Assembly: GCF_003202205.1 (NCBI RefSeq)
Contig: NZ_PDOG01000003.1
Coordinates: 356,470-420,469 of the forward strand
DNA from: Halomonas sp. LBP4
GTDB lineage: Bacteria > Pseudomonadota > Gammaproteobacteria > Pseudomonadales > Halomonadaceae
Direction: 5' to 3'
DNA: 64,000 nt
Shown: piece after piece, positions 8,703 through 16,798 of the stretch
Layout of the letters: each line of letters opens with the position of its first letter
Numbering within the stretch: the stretch's first letter is position 1
Program-made: the position numbers and the translations under genes
The notes under the pieces: model-generated
Databases searched by the model: none
Told to the model about the DNA's origin: nothing
What the model saw: only the letters and a program-made list of their open reading frames with translations

Positions 8703-10430
8703 TTGGCATCCGCCCAGCTGTCACTGAGTTATGGACAGGCCTTCGTGGCCCCGGACCTGCGCCGGCATCGCAGCTCGATGTCGGTCCGTGTTCCCGAGCA
8801 GGCGCTCCTGCGTGCCAAGGGGGCCTGTGCGGTGATCAGCGACTCCACCTCGCGCAACGCCATCGCCAAGCAGGCGGGCGACCTCAGCGTTCGTAGCTTC
8901 CTGGCGGACTATATCTCGACCCCCGACCACTGGGACGTCAAGACCTCGGCCACCCGGGTGCTGCGCGCCCTCAACGGCTGGTGCTACAGCCAGAGCCAGC
9001 ACCTCGAGGAGGGCAGCTATGTCTCCTCGCTCTCGGCCGTGGTCTACCGAGGCCGCGAGGCACACCTCTTCCATATGGGCGACACCCTGGTGTTCCGGCT
9101 GCGCGGCGCCGAGTTCGAGCAGCTCTCCCGCGATCATGTCACCGACCTGGGCGGCTATCGCTACCCCTCCCGGGCGCTCGGCATGGACAACAGCATCGAC
9201 ATCGACTACCTGCGCATGCCCCTCAAGCAGGGCGACCTCTTCCTGTTCACCACCCAGGTGGCGCAGGGCACCCTGATGCCCTCGGAGTACGTGCAACTGA
9301 TACGCCAGGACGCCAGCGACCTGGATGCCGCCTGCGAGCGCCTCGGCGAGGCGGCGGTCGCGCGGGCCCAGGAGCGCGGCTATGGTGCCGAGCAGTTCTG
9401 CTTCCAGCTGGTGCGCATCGATCAGCTGCCCGACGAGGAGCAGGACACGCCGGGACGGGTCTACGGTGACCTGCCGATTCCCCCGGAGCTCGCCCCCGGC
9501 GAGCGCCTGGACGGCCTGGAGGTGCAGGCGGTGCTGTCGCGTACCGCCCAGTCGCGGGTCTATCGCGTGCGCGACGTGCACACCGAGCGGGAGATGGTGA
9601 TGAAGGCGCCGAGCCCCGAGCTCTCGAACCGCAACGCCTACCTGGAGCACTTCCTGCTCCAGCAGTGGGTGGTGGAGCGGGTCAAGTCGCCCTTCGTGGT
9701 GCGCATCATGGAGTCCTCGCGGCCGCGCCACTATCTCTACTACCTGATGGCCTACGTGGAGGGCGAGACCCTGACCGAGTGGGCGCGCCGGCATCCCCAG
9801 GCGAGCCTGGTGCAGCGCCTGGATATCGCCAACCAGCTCGGCAAGGCGGTACAGGCACTGCACCACCGCGACCTGCTGCACCAGCAGATCCATCCCGGCA
9901 ACGTGCTGATCGACACCCATGGCCAGGTGGTGCTGACCGATTTCAGCGCCTGCCACCTGCGCGACGTGGACGGTCACAAGCGTTCCCGGGAACTGGTGCG
10001 CCAGGTGGGGCTCACCGAGCACAGCGCCCCGGAGTACGCCCTCGACGACTCGGTGGGGCGGCGCAGCGACCAGTACTCCTTTGCCTCCACCGTCTACTGG
10101 CTGTTGACCGGCGAGCTGCCCTACGCCCTGGCCCCCAACCGGTTGCGCGGCCACACCGACCTGGAGCAGCTCGCCTATCGCAGTGCCCGCACCCTCAATC
10201 CCGAGGTGACGCCGGTGCTTGACGACGCCCTGCGCCGGGCCCTGGACCCGCAGCGCTCGCTGCGCTACCGGCGCATGTCGGAGTTCCTGCATGCCCTGCG
10301 CCAGCCGCTGGGCGCCGAGCGCGACGGCTCGCGCACCAGCCCGCGGGTGCTGCGCGAGCCGGCCCGTTTCTGGCAGGGGGTGGCCGGTATCCTGCTGCTG
10401 TTGCTGGTGCTGTCCTGGCTATTGCGCTGA
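8703..10430 (+). CDS. PP2C-phosphatase/Ser-Thr-kinase fusion homologue, both domains degenerate
   Basis: 575-residue two-domain protein with a C-terminal membrane anchor (GVAGILLLLLVLSWLLR). Residues about 1-235 follow the PP2C fold of the bifunctional kinase/phosphatase family often linked to nitrate uptake. The expected TTDG metal site is TTQV (Gln185), and the late DN metal motif is EQ (Glu230-Gln231); Asp47 and Asp127 of MGDT remain. Residues about 260-540 are a kinase fold with Lys301 and DFS (Asp413). The catalytic loop expected as HRDxxPxN reads HQQIHPGN (393-400), so the catalytic Asp is Gln. The alpha-C acidic residue appears as Gln (LLQQW). The TTG start at 8703 has GAGGAG upstream. 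Likely a pseudoenzyme; role unknown. Confidence 0.8.
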   Translation: MASAQLSLSYGQAFVAPDLRRHRSSMSVRVPEQALLRAKGACAVISDSTSRNAIAKQAGDLSVRSFLADYISTPDHWDVKTSATRVLRALNGWCYSQSQHLEEGSYVSSLSAVVYRGREAHLFHMGDTLVFRLRGAEFEQLSRDHVTDLGGYRYPSRALGMDNSIDIDYLRMPLKQGDLFLFTTQVAQGTLMPSEYVQLIRQDASDLDAACERLGEAAVARAQERGYGAEQFCFQLVRIDQLPDEEQDTPGRVYGDLPIPPELAPGERLDGLEVQAVLSRTAQSRVYRVRDVHTEREMVMKAPSPELSNRNAYLEHFLLQQWVVERVKSPFVVRIMESSRPRHYLYYLMAYVEGETLTEWARRHPQASLVQRLDIANQLGKAVQALHHRDLLHQQIHPGNVLIDTHGQVVLTDFSACHLRDVDGHKRSRELVRQVGLTEHSAPEYALDDSVGRRSDQYSFASTVYWLLTGELPYALAPNRLRGHTDLEQLAYRSARTLNPEVTPVLDDALRRALDPQRSLRYRRMSEFLHALRQPLGAERDGSRTSPRVLREPARFWQGVAGILLLLLVLSWLLR

Positions 10431-10461
10431 TCCCGCGTGCACTGATGCAGGCGCCGAAGCC

Positions 10462-10732
10462 GCCCCTATGGGGTCAGACCCTGCCGAATCCCCACATTTT
10501 TCTCGACGTTGATAGCTTGTTCGCCGAAGAAGGCTCCGAGGCTGCCCCTATGGGGTCAGACCCAGCCAAGTCGCGAAGCCCGTCATGGTGCGTCTTGCGA
10601 GCGGATTCGACGCCGCCGGGGTCTGACCCCATAGGGACCGGCAGCGCTGGCAACCTGCCACCCACCCATACCCAACGCATTGATAATGCAGAAATATTTC
10701 CGGGGAGTCCTCAGGGTCTGACCCCCTAGGGC
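10462..10732. repeat. four dispersed copies of a 20-bp repeat (two direct, two inverted)
   Basis: GCCCCTATGGGGTCAGACCC occurs at 10462-10481 and again at 10544-10563. Reverse-oriented copies lie at 10618-10637 (GGGTCTGACCCCATAGGGAC) and 10714-10732 (GGGTCTGACCCCCTAGGGC). Each unit contains its own short palindrome (CCCCTATGGGG). The two forward and two reverse copies can pair into long hairpins. The arrangement resembles REP-type intergenic elements; no transposase is adjacent. Confidence 0.8.
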
Positions 10733-10733
10733 A

Positions 10734-10768
10734 CGAGCCACGAGCCACGACCAGCTCGTAGCTCGAGG
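10734..10768. repeat. short heptanucleotide array in inverted arms
   Basis: Two CGAGCCA heptamers (10734-10740 and 10741-10747) and a partial third unit are followed by reverse-oriented CTCGTAG and CTCGAGG (10755-10768). The layout parallels the heptamer arrays at 14355-14435 and 53927-54046, although the unit sequence differs. Confidence 0.5.
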
Positions 10769-10783
10769 CCCGATGCTCGCTGC

Positions 10784-12043
10784 CTAGAGCTTGAACTCGG
10801 GCAGCTTGCGCTCGACCTTGGCGCGCTTGAGGCGGGCGACCTTCGGCAGGCCGTTCTCGAACGGCGGGAAGTCCTCGCCCTGGATCAGCGGCGAGAGGTA
10901 CTGGCGACACGCCTCGGTGATGCCGAAGCCGTCCTCGCGGATGAAGTCGTGGGGCATGAACTTCTCGCGATTGGCGACCTCGGCCAGCGGGGCGGCCTCG
11001 ATGCGCCACTGGTAGGGGGCGTCACCGATGCGCTGGATCGTCGGCATCATGGCGTTCTTGCCGTCGAGGGCCAGTTCCACGGCCTTCTCGCCGACGGCGT
11101 AGGCCTGCTCCACGTCGGTCTTGGCCGCCAGGTGGCGGGCGGCGCGCTGCAGGTAGTCGGCCACCGCCCAGTGGTACTTGTAGCCCAGGTCCTGCTTGAC
11201 CATGCCGGCCAGCGTCGGCGCCACGCCGCCCAGCTGGCGGTGGCCGAAGACGTCGGTGTTGCCGGAGTCGGCGAGGAAGGTGCCGTCCTCGTAGCGGGCG
11301 CCCTCGGAGACCACGATCACGCAGTAGCCGTACTTCTGCACCGCCTCCTCGACCCGGGCCATCACCGCGGCGCGGTCGAAGGGCACCTCGGGGAAGATCA
11401 CCAGGTGGGGGGGCTCGCCCTCGCCGTTGCCGGCCAGGGCGCCGGCGGCGGCGATCCAGCCGGCATGGCGGCCCATCACCTCGAGCACGAAGACCTTGGT
11501 GGAGGTGGCGCACATCGACTCGATGTCCAGCGAGGCCTCCAGGGTGGAGGTGGCGATGTACTTGGCCACGCTGCCGAAGCCCGGGCAGTTGTCGGTGATC
11601 GGCAGGTCGTTGTCGATGGTCTTGGGCACGTGGATGGCGGTGAGGGGATAGCCCAGCCGCTCGGAGAGCTGCGAGACCTTGAGGCAGGTGTCGGCGCTGT
11701 CGCCGCCGCCATTGTAGAAGAAGTAGCGGATGTCGTGGGCCTTGAAGACCTCGATCAGGCGCTCGTACTGGGCGCGGTGGCTCTCGATGTCCTTGAGCTT
11801 GTAGCGACAGGAGCCGAAGGCGCCGCCCGGGGTGTGGCGCAGCGCGGCGATGGTCTCGTCGGACTCCTGGCTCACGTCGATCAGATCCTCGGTCAGGGCG
11901 CCGATGATGCCGTTGTGGCCGGCATAGACCTTGCCGATGCGCTCCGGGTGGCGGCGGCAGGCCTCGATCACGCCGCAGGCGCTGGCATTGATCACGGCGG
12001 TGACGCCGCCGGACTGGGCGTAGAAGGCGTTGTGCTGGGCCAT
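10784..12043 (-). CDS. pfp: pyrophosphate-type 6-phosphofructokinase
   Basis: Phosphorylates fructose-6-phosphate in glycolysis, reversibly if PPi is the donor. The start is set at MAQHNAFYAQSGGVTAV (12043), giving 419 residues; the upstream extension to 12106 has no family character. The substrate motif reads KTIDNDLP, with the Lys seen in PPi-using enzymes where ATP-PFKs have Gly. The phosphate-donor loop is YNGGGDSADT, and MGRHAGWIAA is intact. A long inverted repeat lies 30 bp upstream. The nearby pyrophosphatase acts on the same PPi pool. PPi dependence is inferred from motifs. Confidence 0.9.
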   Translation of the reverse strand: MAQHNAFYAQSGGVTAVINASACGVIEACRRHPERIGKVYAGHNGIIGALTEDLIDVSQESDETIAALRHTPGGAFGSCRYKLKDIESHRAQYERLIEVFKAHDIRYFFYNGGGDSADTCLKVSQLSERLGYPLTAIHVPKTIDNDLPITDNCPGFGSVAKYIATSTLEASLDIESMCATSTKVFVLEVMGRHAGWIAAAGALAGNGEGEPPHLVIFPEVPFDRAAVMARVEEAVQKYGYCVIVVSEGARYEDGTFLADSGNTDVFGHRQLGGVAPTLAGMVKQDLGYKYHWAVADYLQRAARHLAAKTDVEQAYAVGEKAVELALDGKNAMMPTIQRIGDAPYQWRIEAAPLAEVANREKFMPHDFIREDGFGITEACRQYLSPLIQGEDFPPFENGLPKVARLKRAKVERKLPEFKL

Positions 12044-12072
12044 GGGGGCTTTCCTGCTCCTGGGTAGCGTCC

Positions 12073-12128
12073 AGGAATCACTGAATAGAGGGTCGGGCGA
12101 CCGCACGCCGTTCTATTCAGTGATTCCT
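12073..12128. promoter_or_regulatory. perfect 16-bp inverted repeat upstream of pfp
   Basis: AGGAATCACTGAATAG (12073-12088) is repeated exactly in inverted orientation at 12113-12128 with a 24-bp spacer. It lies 30-85 bp upstream of the pfp ATG on the minus strand. It could be an operator, a leader hairpin, or the ends of a small repeat element. No -35/-10 pair was convincingly placed. The remaining gap to mpl (12129-12317) shows nothing else recognisable. Confidence 0.6.
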
Positions 12129-12317
12129 TCGGGGGTTTGAATTTGAAAGAGTCTGATTCTAGCCGAAAGTAGCAGGGGCTGCATCTGCCGCGGCGTGGCG
12201 CCCAAACGCGCTTGTGTCCCGCCCGCGACGGTGCCCGCTGGAGCGTGCCGCGGGCGCCATGCTAGTCTCCCGTGACCGCGCCGCGGCCCGCGGCGGCACG
12301 ATGCAGTCGGAGACAGC

Positions 12318-13709
12318 ATGCACCTTCACATTCTCGGCATCTGCGGCACCTTCATGGGCAGCCTGGCGCTACTGGCCCGCGAACTGGGCATCACGGTCAG
12401 CGGCTCGGATGCCCATGTCTATCCGCCCATGAGTACCCAGCTCGAGGAGGCCGGCATCCGTCTGGCCGAGGGCTATGCGGCCGCCAATCTTGTGCCGCGC
12501 CCCGACCTGGTGGTGGTCGGCAACGCCCTCTCCCGGGGTAACCCCGAGGTGGAGGCGGTGCTCGACCGGGGGCTACCCTATGTCTCGGGGCCCCAGTGGC
12601 TCGCCGAGCATGTCCTGGCCGGGCGGCGGGTGATCGCCGTGGCCGGGACCCACGGCAAGACCACCACGGCGAGCCTGCTGGCCTGGCTGCTGGAGTCCGC
12701 CGGCCTGATGCCGGGCTTCCTGATCGGCGGGGTGCCGCGCAACTTCGGCGTCTCGGCACGCCTCGGGGCCCATGATGCACCCTTCGTGGTCGAGGCCGAC
12801 GAGTACGACACGGCGTTCTTCGACAAGCGTTCCAAGTTCGTCCACTACCGTCCCGAGATCGCCATCCTCGGCAATCTCGAGTTCGACCACGCGGACATCT
12901 TTCCCGACCTCGCCGCCATCGAGCGGCAGTTCCACCACCTGGTGCGCACCGTGCCCGGGCGCGGCCGGCTGCTGGTGGCCGACGGCGAGCCGGCGCTGGG
13001 CCGGGTGCTCGAGCAGGGCTGCTGGACGCCGGTGGTCCGCTTCGGCAGCGAGGCGGCCAGTCCCTGGCGGCTGGAACTCGAGCGCGAGGACGCCTCGCGC
13101 TTCCGGGTGATCCATCAGGAGGGCCAGGGTGAGGAAAGCGTCGACGAGGACGCCGTGGTCGATTGGCCGCTGACCGGAGCCTACAACGCCCGCAACGCCC
13201 TGGCCGCGCTGGCGGCAGCGCACGCCTGCGGGGTCGACCTGGCGCGGGGCTGTGCGGCGCTGTCGCGCTTCGAGTCCCCCCGTCGGCGCCAGGAGCTGCG
13301 CGGCGAGGTGGCCGGAATCCAGGTGATCGACGACTTCGCCCACCACCCCACGGCCATCGCCGCCACCCTGGAGGGGCTGCGCGCCGCCACCGCCCGCGGC
13401 CGGCTGCTGGCGGTGATCGAGCCGCGCTCCAACACCATGCGCCTGGGCACCCTGCGCGATCGCCTCGCCGCGAGCATCGGCGCCGCCGACGCCGCCTTCT
13501 GGTACCAGCCGCCGGGGCTCGACTGGTCGCTGGCGCCGCTGCTCGCGGCGAGCCCCGTGGCGGCCCAGCTGCACGAGGACCTCGACGCCCTGGTCGATGC
13601 CCTGGTGACCGAGGCGCGGCCGCTCGATCGCATCGTGGTGATGTCCAACGGCGATTTCGGCGGCATCCACGAGAAGCTGCTGGCCGCCCTGGAGGCCGCT
13701 CATGGCTGA
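12318..13709 (+). CDS. mpl: UDP-MurNAc:L-alanyl-gamma-D-glutamyl-meso-DAP ligase
   Basis: Murein-recycling ligase that joins the salvaged tripeptide L-Ala-gamma-D-Glu-mDAP to UDP-MurNAc in the cytosol. The 463 residues match the family. The N-terminal nucleotide-binding segment is [20 protein letters not shown], and the Mur-ligase ATP loop is [13 protein letters not shown]. The central [16 protein letters not shown] and later [10 protein letters not shown] segments are characteristic of Mpl rather than MurC. The last 8 bp overlap the start of ubiX, so the two are translationally coupled. Confidence 0.95.
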   Translation: MHLHILGICGTFMGSLALLARELGITVSGSDAHVYPPMSTQLEEAGIRLAEGYAAANLVPRPDLVVVGNALSRGNPEVEAVLDRGLPYVSGPQWLAEHVLAGRRVIAVAGTHGKTTTASLLAWLLESAGLMPGFLIGGVPRNFGVSARLGAHDAPFVVEADEYDTAFFDKRSKFVHYRPEIAILGNLEFDHADIFPDLAAIERQFHHLVRTVPGRGRLLVADGEPALGRVLEQGCWTPVVRFGSEAASPWRLELEREDASRFRVIHQEGQGEESVDEDAVVDWPLTGAYNARNALAALAAAHACGVDLARGCAALSRFESPRRRQELRGEVAGIQVIDDFAHHPTAIAATLEGLRAATARGRLLAVIEPRSNTMRLGTLRDRLAASIGAADAAFWYQPPGLDWSLAPLLAASPVAAQLHEDLDALVDALVTEARPLDRIVVMSNGDFGGIHEKLLAALEAAHG

Positions 13710-14334
13710 CCGCCTGCACGAACCGGTGACGGTGGCCATCACCGGAGCCTCCGGGGCCCAGTACGGCCTGCGCCTGATCGAGGCCCTGGTGGCGGCCGAC
13801 CATGCCGTGTGGGTGATGGTCTCCAAGGCCGCTCATCTAGTGATCAGTACCGAGACCGACATCGACCTGCCGGCCCGCCCGCAGCGGCTGGCCGAGGTGC
13901 TGGCCGAGCGCACCGGCGCGGCTTCCGGCCAGATCCGCTGCTTCGGCCGCGAGGACTGGATGGCGCCGGTGGCGTCGGGGTCGGGGGCACCCTCGGCGAT
14001 GGTGATCTGTCCCTGCTCCACCGGCACCCTCTCGGCGGTGGCCACCGGCGCCAGCAACAACCTGATCGAGCGGGCCGCCGACGTGGCGCTCAAGGAGCGT
14101 CGCCGGCTGATCCTGGTGCCCCGGGAAACGCCCTTCTCGGCGATCCATCTCGAGCACATGCTGAGCCTGACCCGCATGGGGGCGGTGATCCTGCCGGCGG
14201 CGCCGGGGTTCTACCATCAGCCGAAGCGCATCGACGACCTGGTCGACTTCATCGTCGCGCGCATCCTCAACCAACTGGGGATAGAACACCGCCTGATGCC
14301 GCGCTGGGGTGACCCGGCTTCGCCGGGAGCTTGA
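13702..14334 (+). CDS. ubiX: flavin prenyltransferase UbiX
   Basis: Makes the prenylated FMN cofactor used by UbiD decarboxylase in ubiquinone synthesis. The 210 residues include the flavin-binding [16 protein letters not shown], the phosphate/prenyl segment [20 protein letters not shown], and the conserved [16 protein letters not shown] and HLEHML. It overlaps mpl by 8 bp, a common gammaproteobacterial pairing. Two small CCGG-type hairpins lie at and just after the stop. Confidence 0.95.
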   Translation: MADRLHEPVTVAITGASGAQYGLRLIEALVAADHAVWVMVSKAAHLVISTETDIDLPARPQRLAEVLAERTGAASGQIRCFGREDWMAPVASGSGAPSAMVICPCSTGTLSAVATGASNNLIERAADVALKERRRLILVPRETPFSAIHLEHMLSLTRMGAVILPAAPGFYHQPKRIDDLVDFIVARILNQLGIEHRLMPRWGDPASPGA

Positions 14335-14337
14335 AGA

Positions 14338-14435
14338 GCCGGGCTTCGCCCGGGGCTGTAAGCCTTAAGCTATAAGCTGGAAGAAACCCCTTGATCTGGA
14401 CGCTGGTGGCGACATACTGCCTTCCAGCTTCCAGC
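14338..14435. repeat. hairpin plus heptanucleotide arrays in inverted arms after ubiX
   Basis: A hairpin CCGGGC-TTC-GCCCGG (14339-14353) is followed by four in-register heptamers GCTGTAA, GCCTTAA, GCTATAA, GCTGGAA (14355-14382). About 40 bp later there are two reverse-oriented heptamers TTCCAGC (14422-14435). The same hairpin and heptamer type recur at 53911-54046. The element separates convergent genes and may also act as a terminator. Confidence 0.7.
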
Positions 14436-15839
14436 TCAGACGGGTGGTAGCCAGGCCACCCGGGCGCTGATCAGCATCAGCGAGGCGGCGCCGAGCCACC
14501 ACCAGGGACAGGGGGCGAGAGATGCATGGGGCTTCTGCTGCCAGGCCAGGTGCACCAGGGCGCAGACCACCAGGCCGAGCAGGGCGCCGCCGACCAGGTC
14601 GCTGAGCCAGTGCACGCCGATCACCAGCCGCGAGAGCGCCATGGGAACGACGAGCAGAATCGCCCCCCAGTAGACCCAGTGGCGCTGTCGGTGGGGCAGT
14701 TCCCGGGCGATGAAGGCGGCGGCCAGGCCGGCCACGACCACGGCGGTGGAGGCATGGGCACTGGGATAGGCCAGGGAGCCGGTCAGGTAGTCCGGTGCAT
14801 CGGGGCGGTCGCGACCGACCAGCGCCTTGCCCAGGGTGTTGAGCAGGGCGATGCCGCCGAGCCCGGCCGCGATGTGCAGAAAGGCCGCCAGATGGCGCTT
14901 CCACAGCAGCCAGAGGCCCCAGGGCAGCACCAGGGCCAGTACCCCGTAGGTGTCGCCGACTCGTGCGAGCGCCTGGCCGACATCCGCCAGGGCGGGGGAG
15001 GCCAAGGCCGTGAAGAGGGCGTTGACGCGCAGGTCCATCTCCAGGGGGCCATGCTGCTGGATCACCATCAGCGTCCAGCCCGAGAGGGTGCCCAGGGCGA
15101 GGATCAGCAGCAGCCAGCTGGCCAGCGGCACCTCGCCCTGTCCCCGCCAGCTCTGGGCCAGCCAGAAGCGCCGCATCACCGGATGGCGCCGCGCGCCGTT
15201 GGCCGCCAGGCGATAGAGGCGCCCGGTGCGGGTGACCTGCTGGCGTAGCCAGGAGAACACCACCGCCAGCGCCACCAGCAGCACGGCCAGGGCGATCAAC
15301 CAGGTCTCGATGCCCTCCGGCAGGTCCAGCAGCTGTTGCCAGGTGCGCCCCAGTAGATAGCCGGGCAGCACATAGGCCGGGGCCCACAGGACCGCCGAGG
15401 CGACATTGGCCCAGAGGAAGGCACGAGGCGACATGTGCAGCATGCCGGCGATCACCGGTACCATCGGGCGTACCGGGCCGACGAAGCGGCCGAAGAACAC
15501 CGACAGGCTGCCATAGCGCTGGAAGAAGCGGGCGCCCCGGGCCAGCCACTCCGGATGGTGCGAGAGGGGCCACAGGCGGGTGACCCTCTCGCGCTGGGTG
15601 TAGCCCAGCAGGAAGCTTGCGCCGTCACCCACCACGGCGCCGACCCAGGCGGCCGCGATGACCGTCGTCAGGGCGATCTCCTGGTGGCCGGCCAGGGAGG
15701 CGGCGGCGGTGATCAGCACCACGCCGGGCACCAGCAGACCGACCAGTGCCAGGGACTCCACCAGGGCGATGGCCGTGATGATCAGCAGCAGCAGGGTGGG
15801 GGGCGGGGTCAACTGGTAGAGGGTGTCGGCGAGGCTCAA
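14436..15839 (-). CDS. DedA/PAP2-phosphatase fusion membrane protein
   Basis: 467-residue integral membrane protein joining two domains. Residues about 1-200 are a DedA/VTT (SNARE-associated) domain of the undecaprenyl- or phospholipid-flippase superfamily (GDGASFLLGY, FGRFVGPVRPMVPVIAGM). Residues about 230-440 are a PAP2 lipid phosphatase with all three motifs: KALVGRDRP, YPSAHAS and SRLVIGVHWLSD. The combination suggests transport plus dephosphorylation of a lipid carrier such as undecaprenyl pyrophosphate, but the substrate is inferred. The TTG start at 15839 is chosen because GGAG lies 9 bp upstream and the preceding gene ends 29 bp earlier; longer upstream frames lack membrane character. 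Third gene of a minus-strand operon. Confidence 0.85.
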   Translation of the reverse strand: MSLADTLYQLTPPPTLLLLIITAIALVESLALVGLLVPGVVLITAAASLAGHQEIALTTVIAAAWVGAVVGDGASFLLGYTQRERVTRLWPLSHHPEWLARGARFFQRYGSLSVFFGRFVGPVRPMVPVIAGMLHMSPRAFLWANVASAVLWAPAYVLPGYLLGRTWQQLLDLPEGIETWLIALAVLLVALAVVFSWLRQQVTRTGRLYRLAANGARRHPVMRRFWLAQSWRGQGEVPLASWLLLILALGTLSGWTLMVIQQHGPLEMDLRVNALFTALASPALADVGQALARVGDTYGVLALVLPWGLWLLWKRHLAAFLHIAAGLGGIALLNTLGKALVGRDRPDAPDYLTGSLAYPSAHASTAVVVAGLAAAFIARELPHRQRHWVYWGAILLVVPMALSRLVIGVHWLSDLVGGALLGLVVCALVHLAWQQKPHASLAPCPWWWLGAASLMLISARVAWLPPV

Positions 15840-15868
15840 GAGGGCGCTCCGTGGTCGGCGGCAGGGGA

Positions 15869-16798
15869 TCAGATCTCGGCCAGGCGCTGGGTCCGGGCCT
15901 GCAGGCGCTGCTCGAAGTGCTCCGGTGTCTCCCGCGGCTGCAGCAGACAGAGGGCCAGGCGGGTCTCGATCGGGCCGGTCTCCAGCAGCACCGTCCGCTG
16001 CAGCGACTGTTCGAGGCGCTGGCACACCAGCATGGCGCCGTTCTCGCTGGTGTCGGGCAGCACCAGCCAGAAGTCGGCCTGTCTCTCCCGGCCCAGCAGG
16101 TCGTGGTCGCGGCAGCGCTTGTCGACCTCGATGCAGACGGCGTCGAGCAGGGCCTGACGCGCCCTGGGGCCGAACTGCTCGCCGGCCATGTCGAGCTGAG
16201 GCAGGTGGAGCAGCAGCACCACCAGGCGCTGATCCAGCAGTTCGGCGCGTTCGCACTCGCTGCGCAGCCGATCGTGCAGGGTCTCGCGGTTGATGGCGGA
16301 GCATTCCGGGTCACGGGGGTCGGTGGCCCGCAACAGCGCCTGCTGACGCAGGAATTCCCAGGGCGTCAGGCCGGCCACCACGATCAGCGCCAGGTAGCTC
16401 AGCGTCAGGTCGCGATCGAGATGCTCCCCGCCGACCAGGATCAGCCAGACCGGTACCAGCATGACGTTGAGCAGCATGGCCGGCCCCAGTGGCAGCAGCA
16501 GCAGGGTGAGCACCGCCGGCAGGCCCAGCCACAGCGGTGCCAGCGAGGCCTGCTGCGGCAGCTCCACGGCGATCAACAGGTAGCCGCAGATCAGCACCAG
16601 GTAGGCCGACAGTCGGGCATGGTCGTCCTGGCCCAGGCGCAGCAGGGCCGCGAGCAGCATCAGCGGGGTCAGCAGCACGGGGAGCAGGATGCTCGGATAG
16701 TCACCCATCAGGTAGAGCCACAGGGCATGGCCCAACAGCAGCAGGGCACCGGTGCCGTAGACCAGGGCGTGCAGTCGGGCGGCGCGGGGTTCAATCAT
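15869..16798 (-). CDS. membrane protein with degenerate GGDEF-like domain (second of pair)
   Basis: 309 residues. Five or six hydrophobic helices fill residues about 10-155. They are followed by a cytosolic region with the pattern of a diguanylate cyclase fold: NRETLHDRLRSECERAE, then LVVLLLHLPQLD, then the position of the GGDEF motif reading RERQADFWLVLPDT. The signature is therefore lost and no catalytic activity or canonical I-site is expected. The start overlaps the end of the upstream gene by 8 bp. It probably works with that gene and the DedA-PAP2 gene 29 bp downstream. Function unknown. Confidence 0.6.
   Translation of the reverse strand: MIEPRAARLHALVYGTGALLLLGHALWLYLMGDYPSILLPVLLTPLMLLAALLRLGQDDHARLSAYLVLICGYLLIAVELPQQASLAPLWLGLPAVLTLLLLPLGPAMLLNVMLVPVWLILVGGEHLDRDLTLSYLALIVVAGLTPWEFLRQQALLRATDPRDPECSAINRETLHDRLRSECERAELLDQRLVVLLLHLPQLDMAGEQFGPRARQALLDAVCIEVDKRCRDHDLLGRERQADFWLVLPDTSENGAMLVCQRLEQSLQRTVLLETGPIETRLALCLLQPRETPEHFEQRLQARTQRLAEI

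Larger units (their letters stand above)
10431..10783. other. intergenic region with repeats, no gene
   Basis: 353 bp between the kinase-like gene and the stop of pfp. No credible coding frame is present. It holds four copies of a GGGTCAGACCC-containing repeat and, next to the pfp stop, a short set of heptanucleotide repeats; both are listed separately. Confidence 0.7.
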
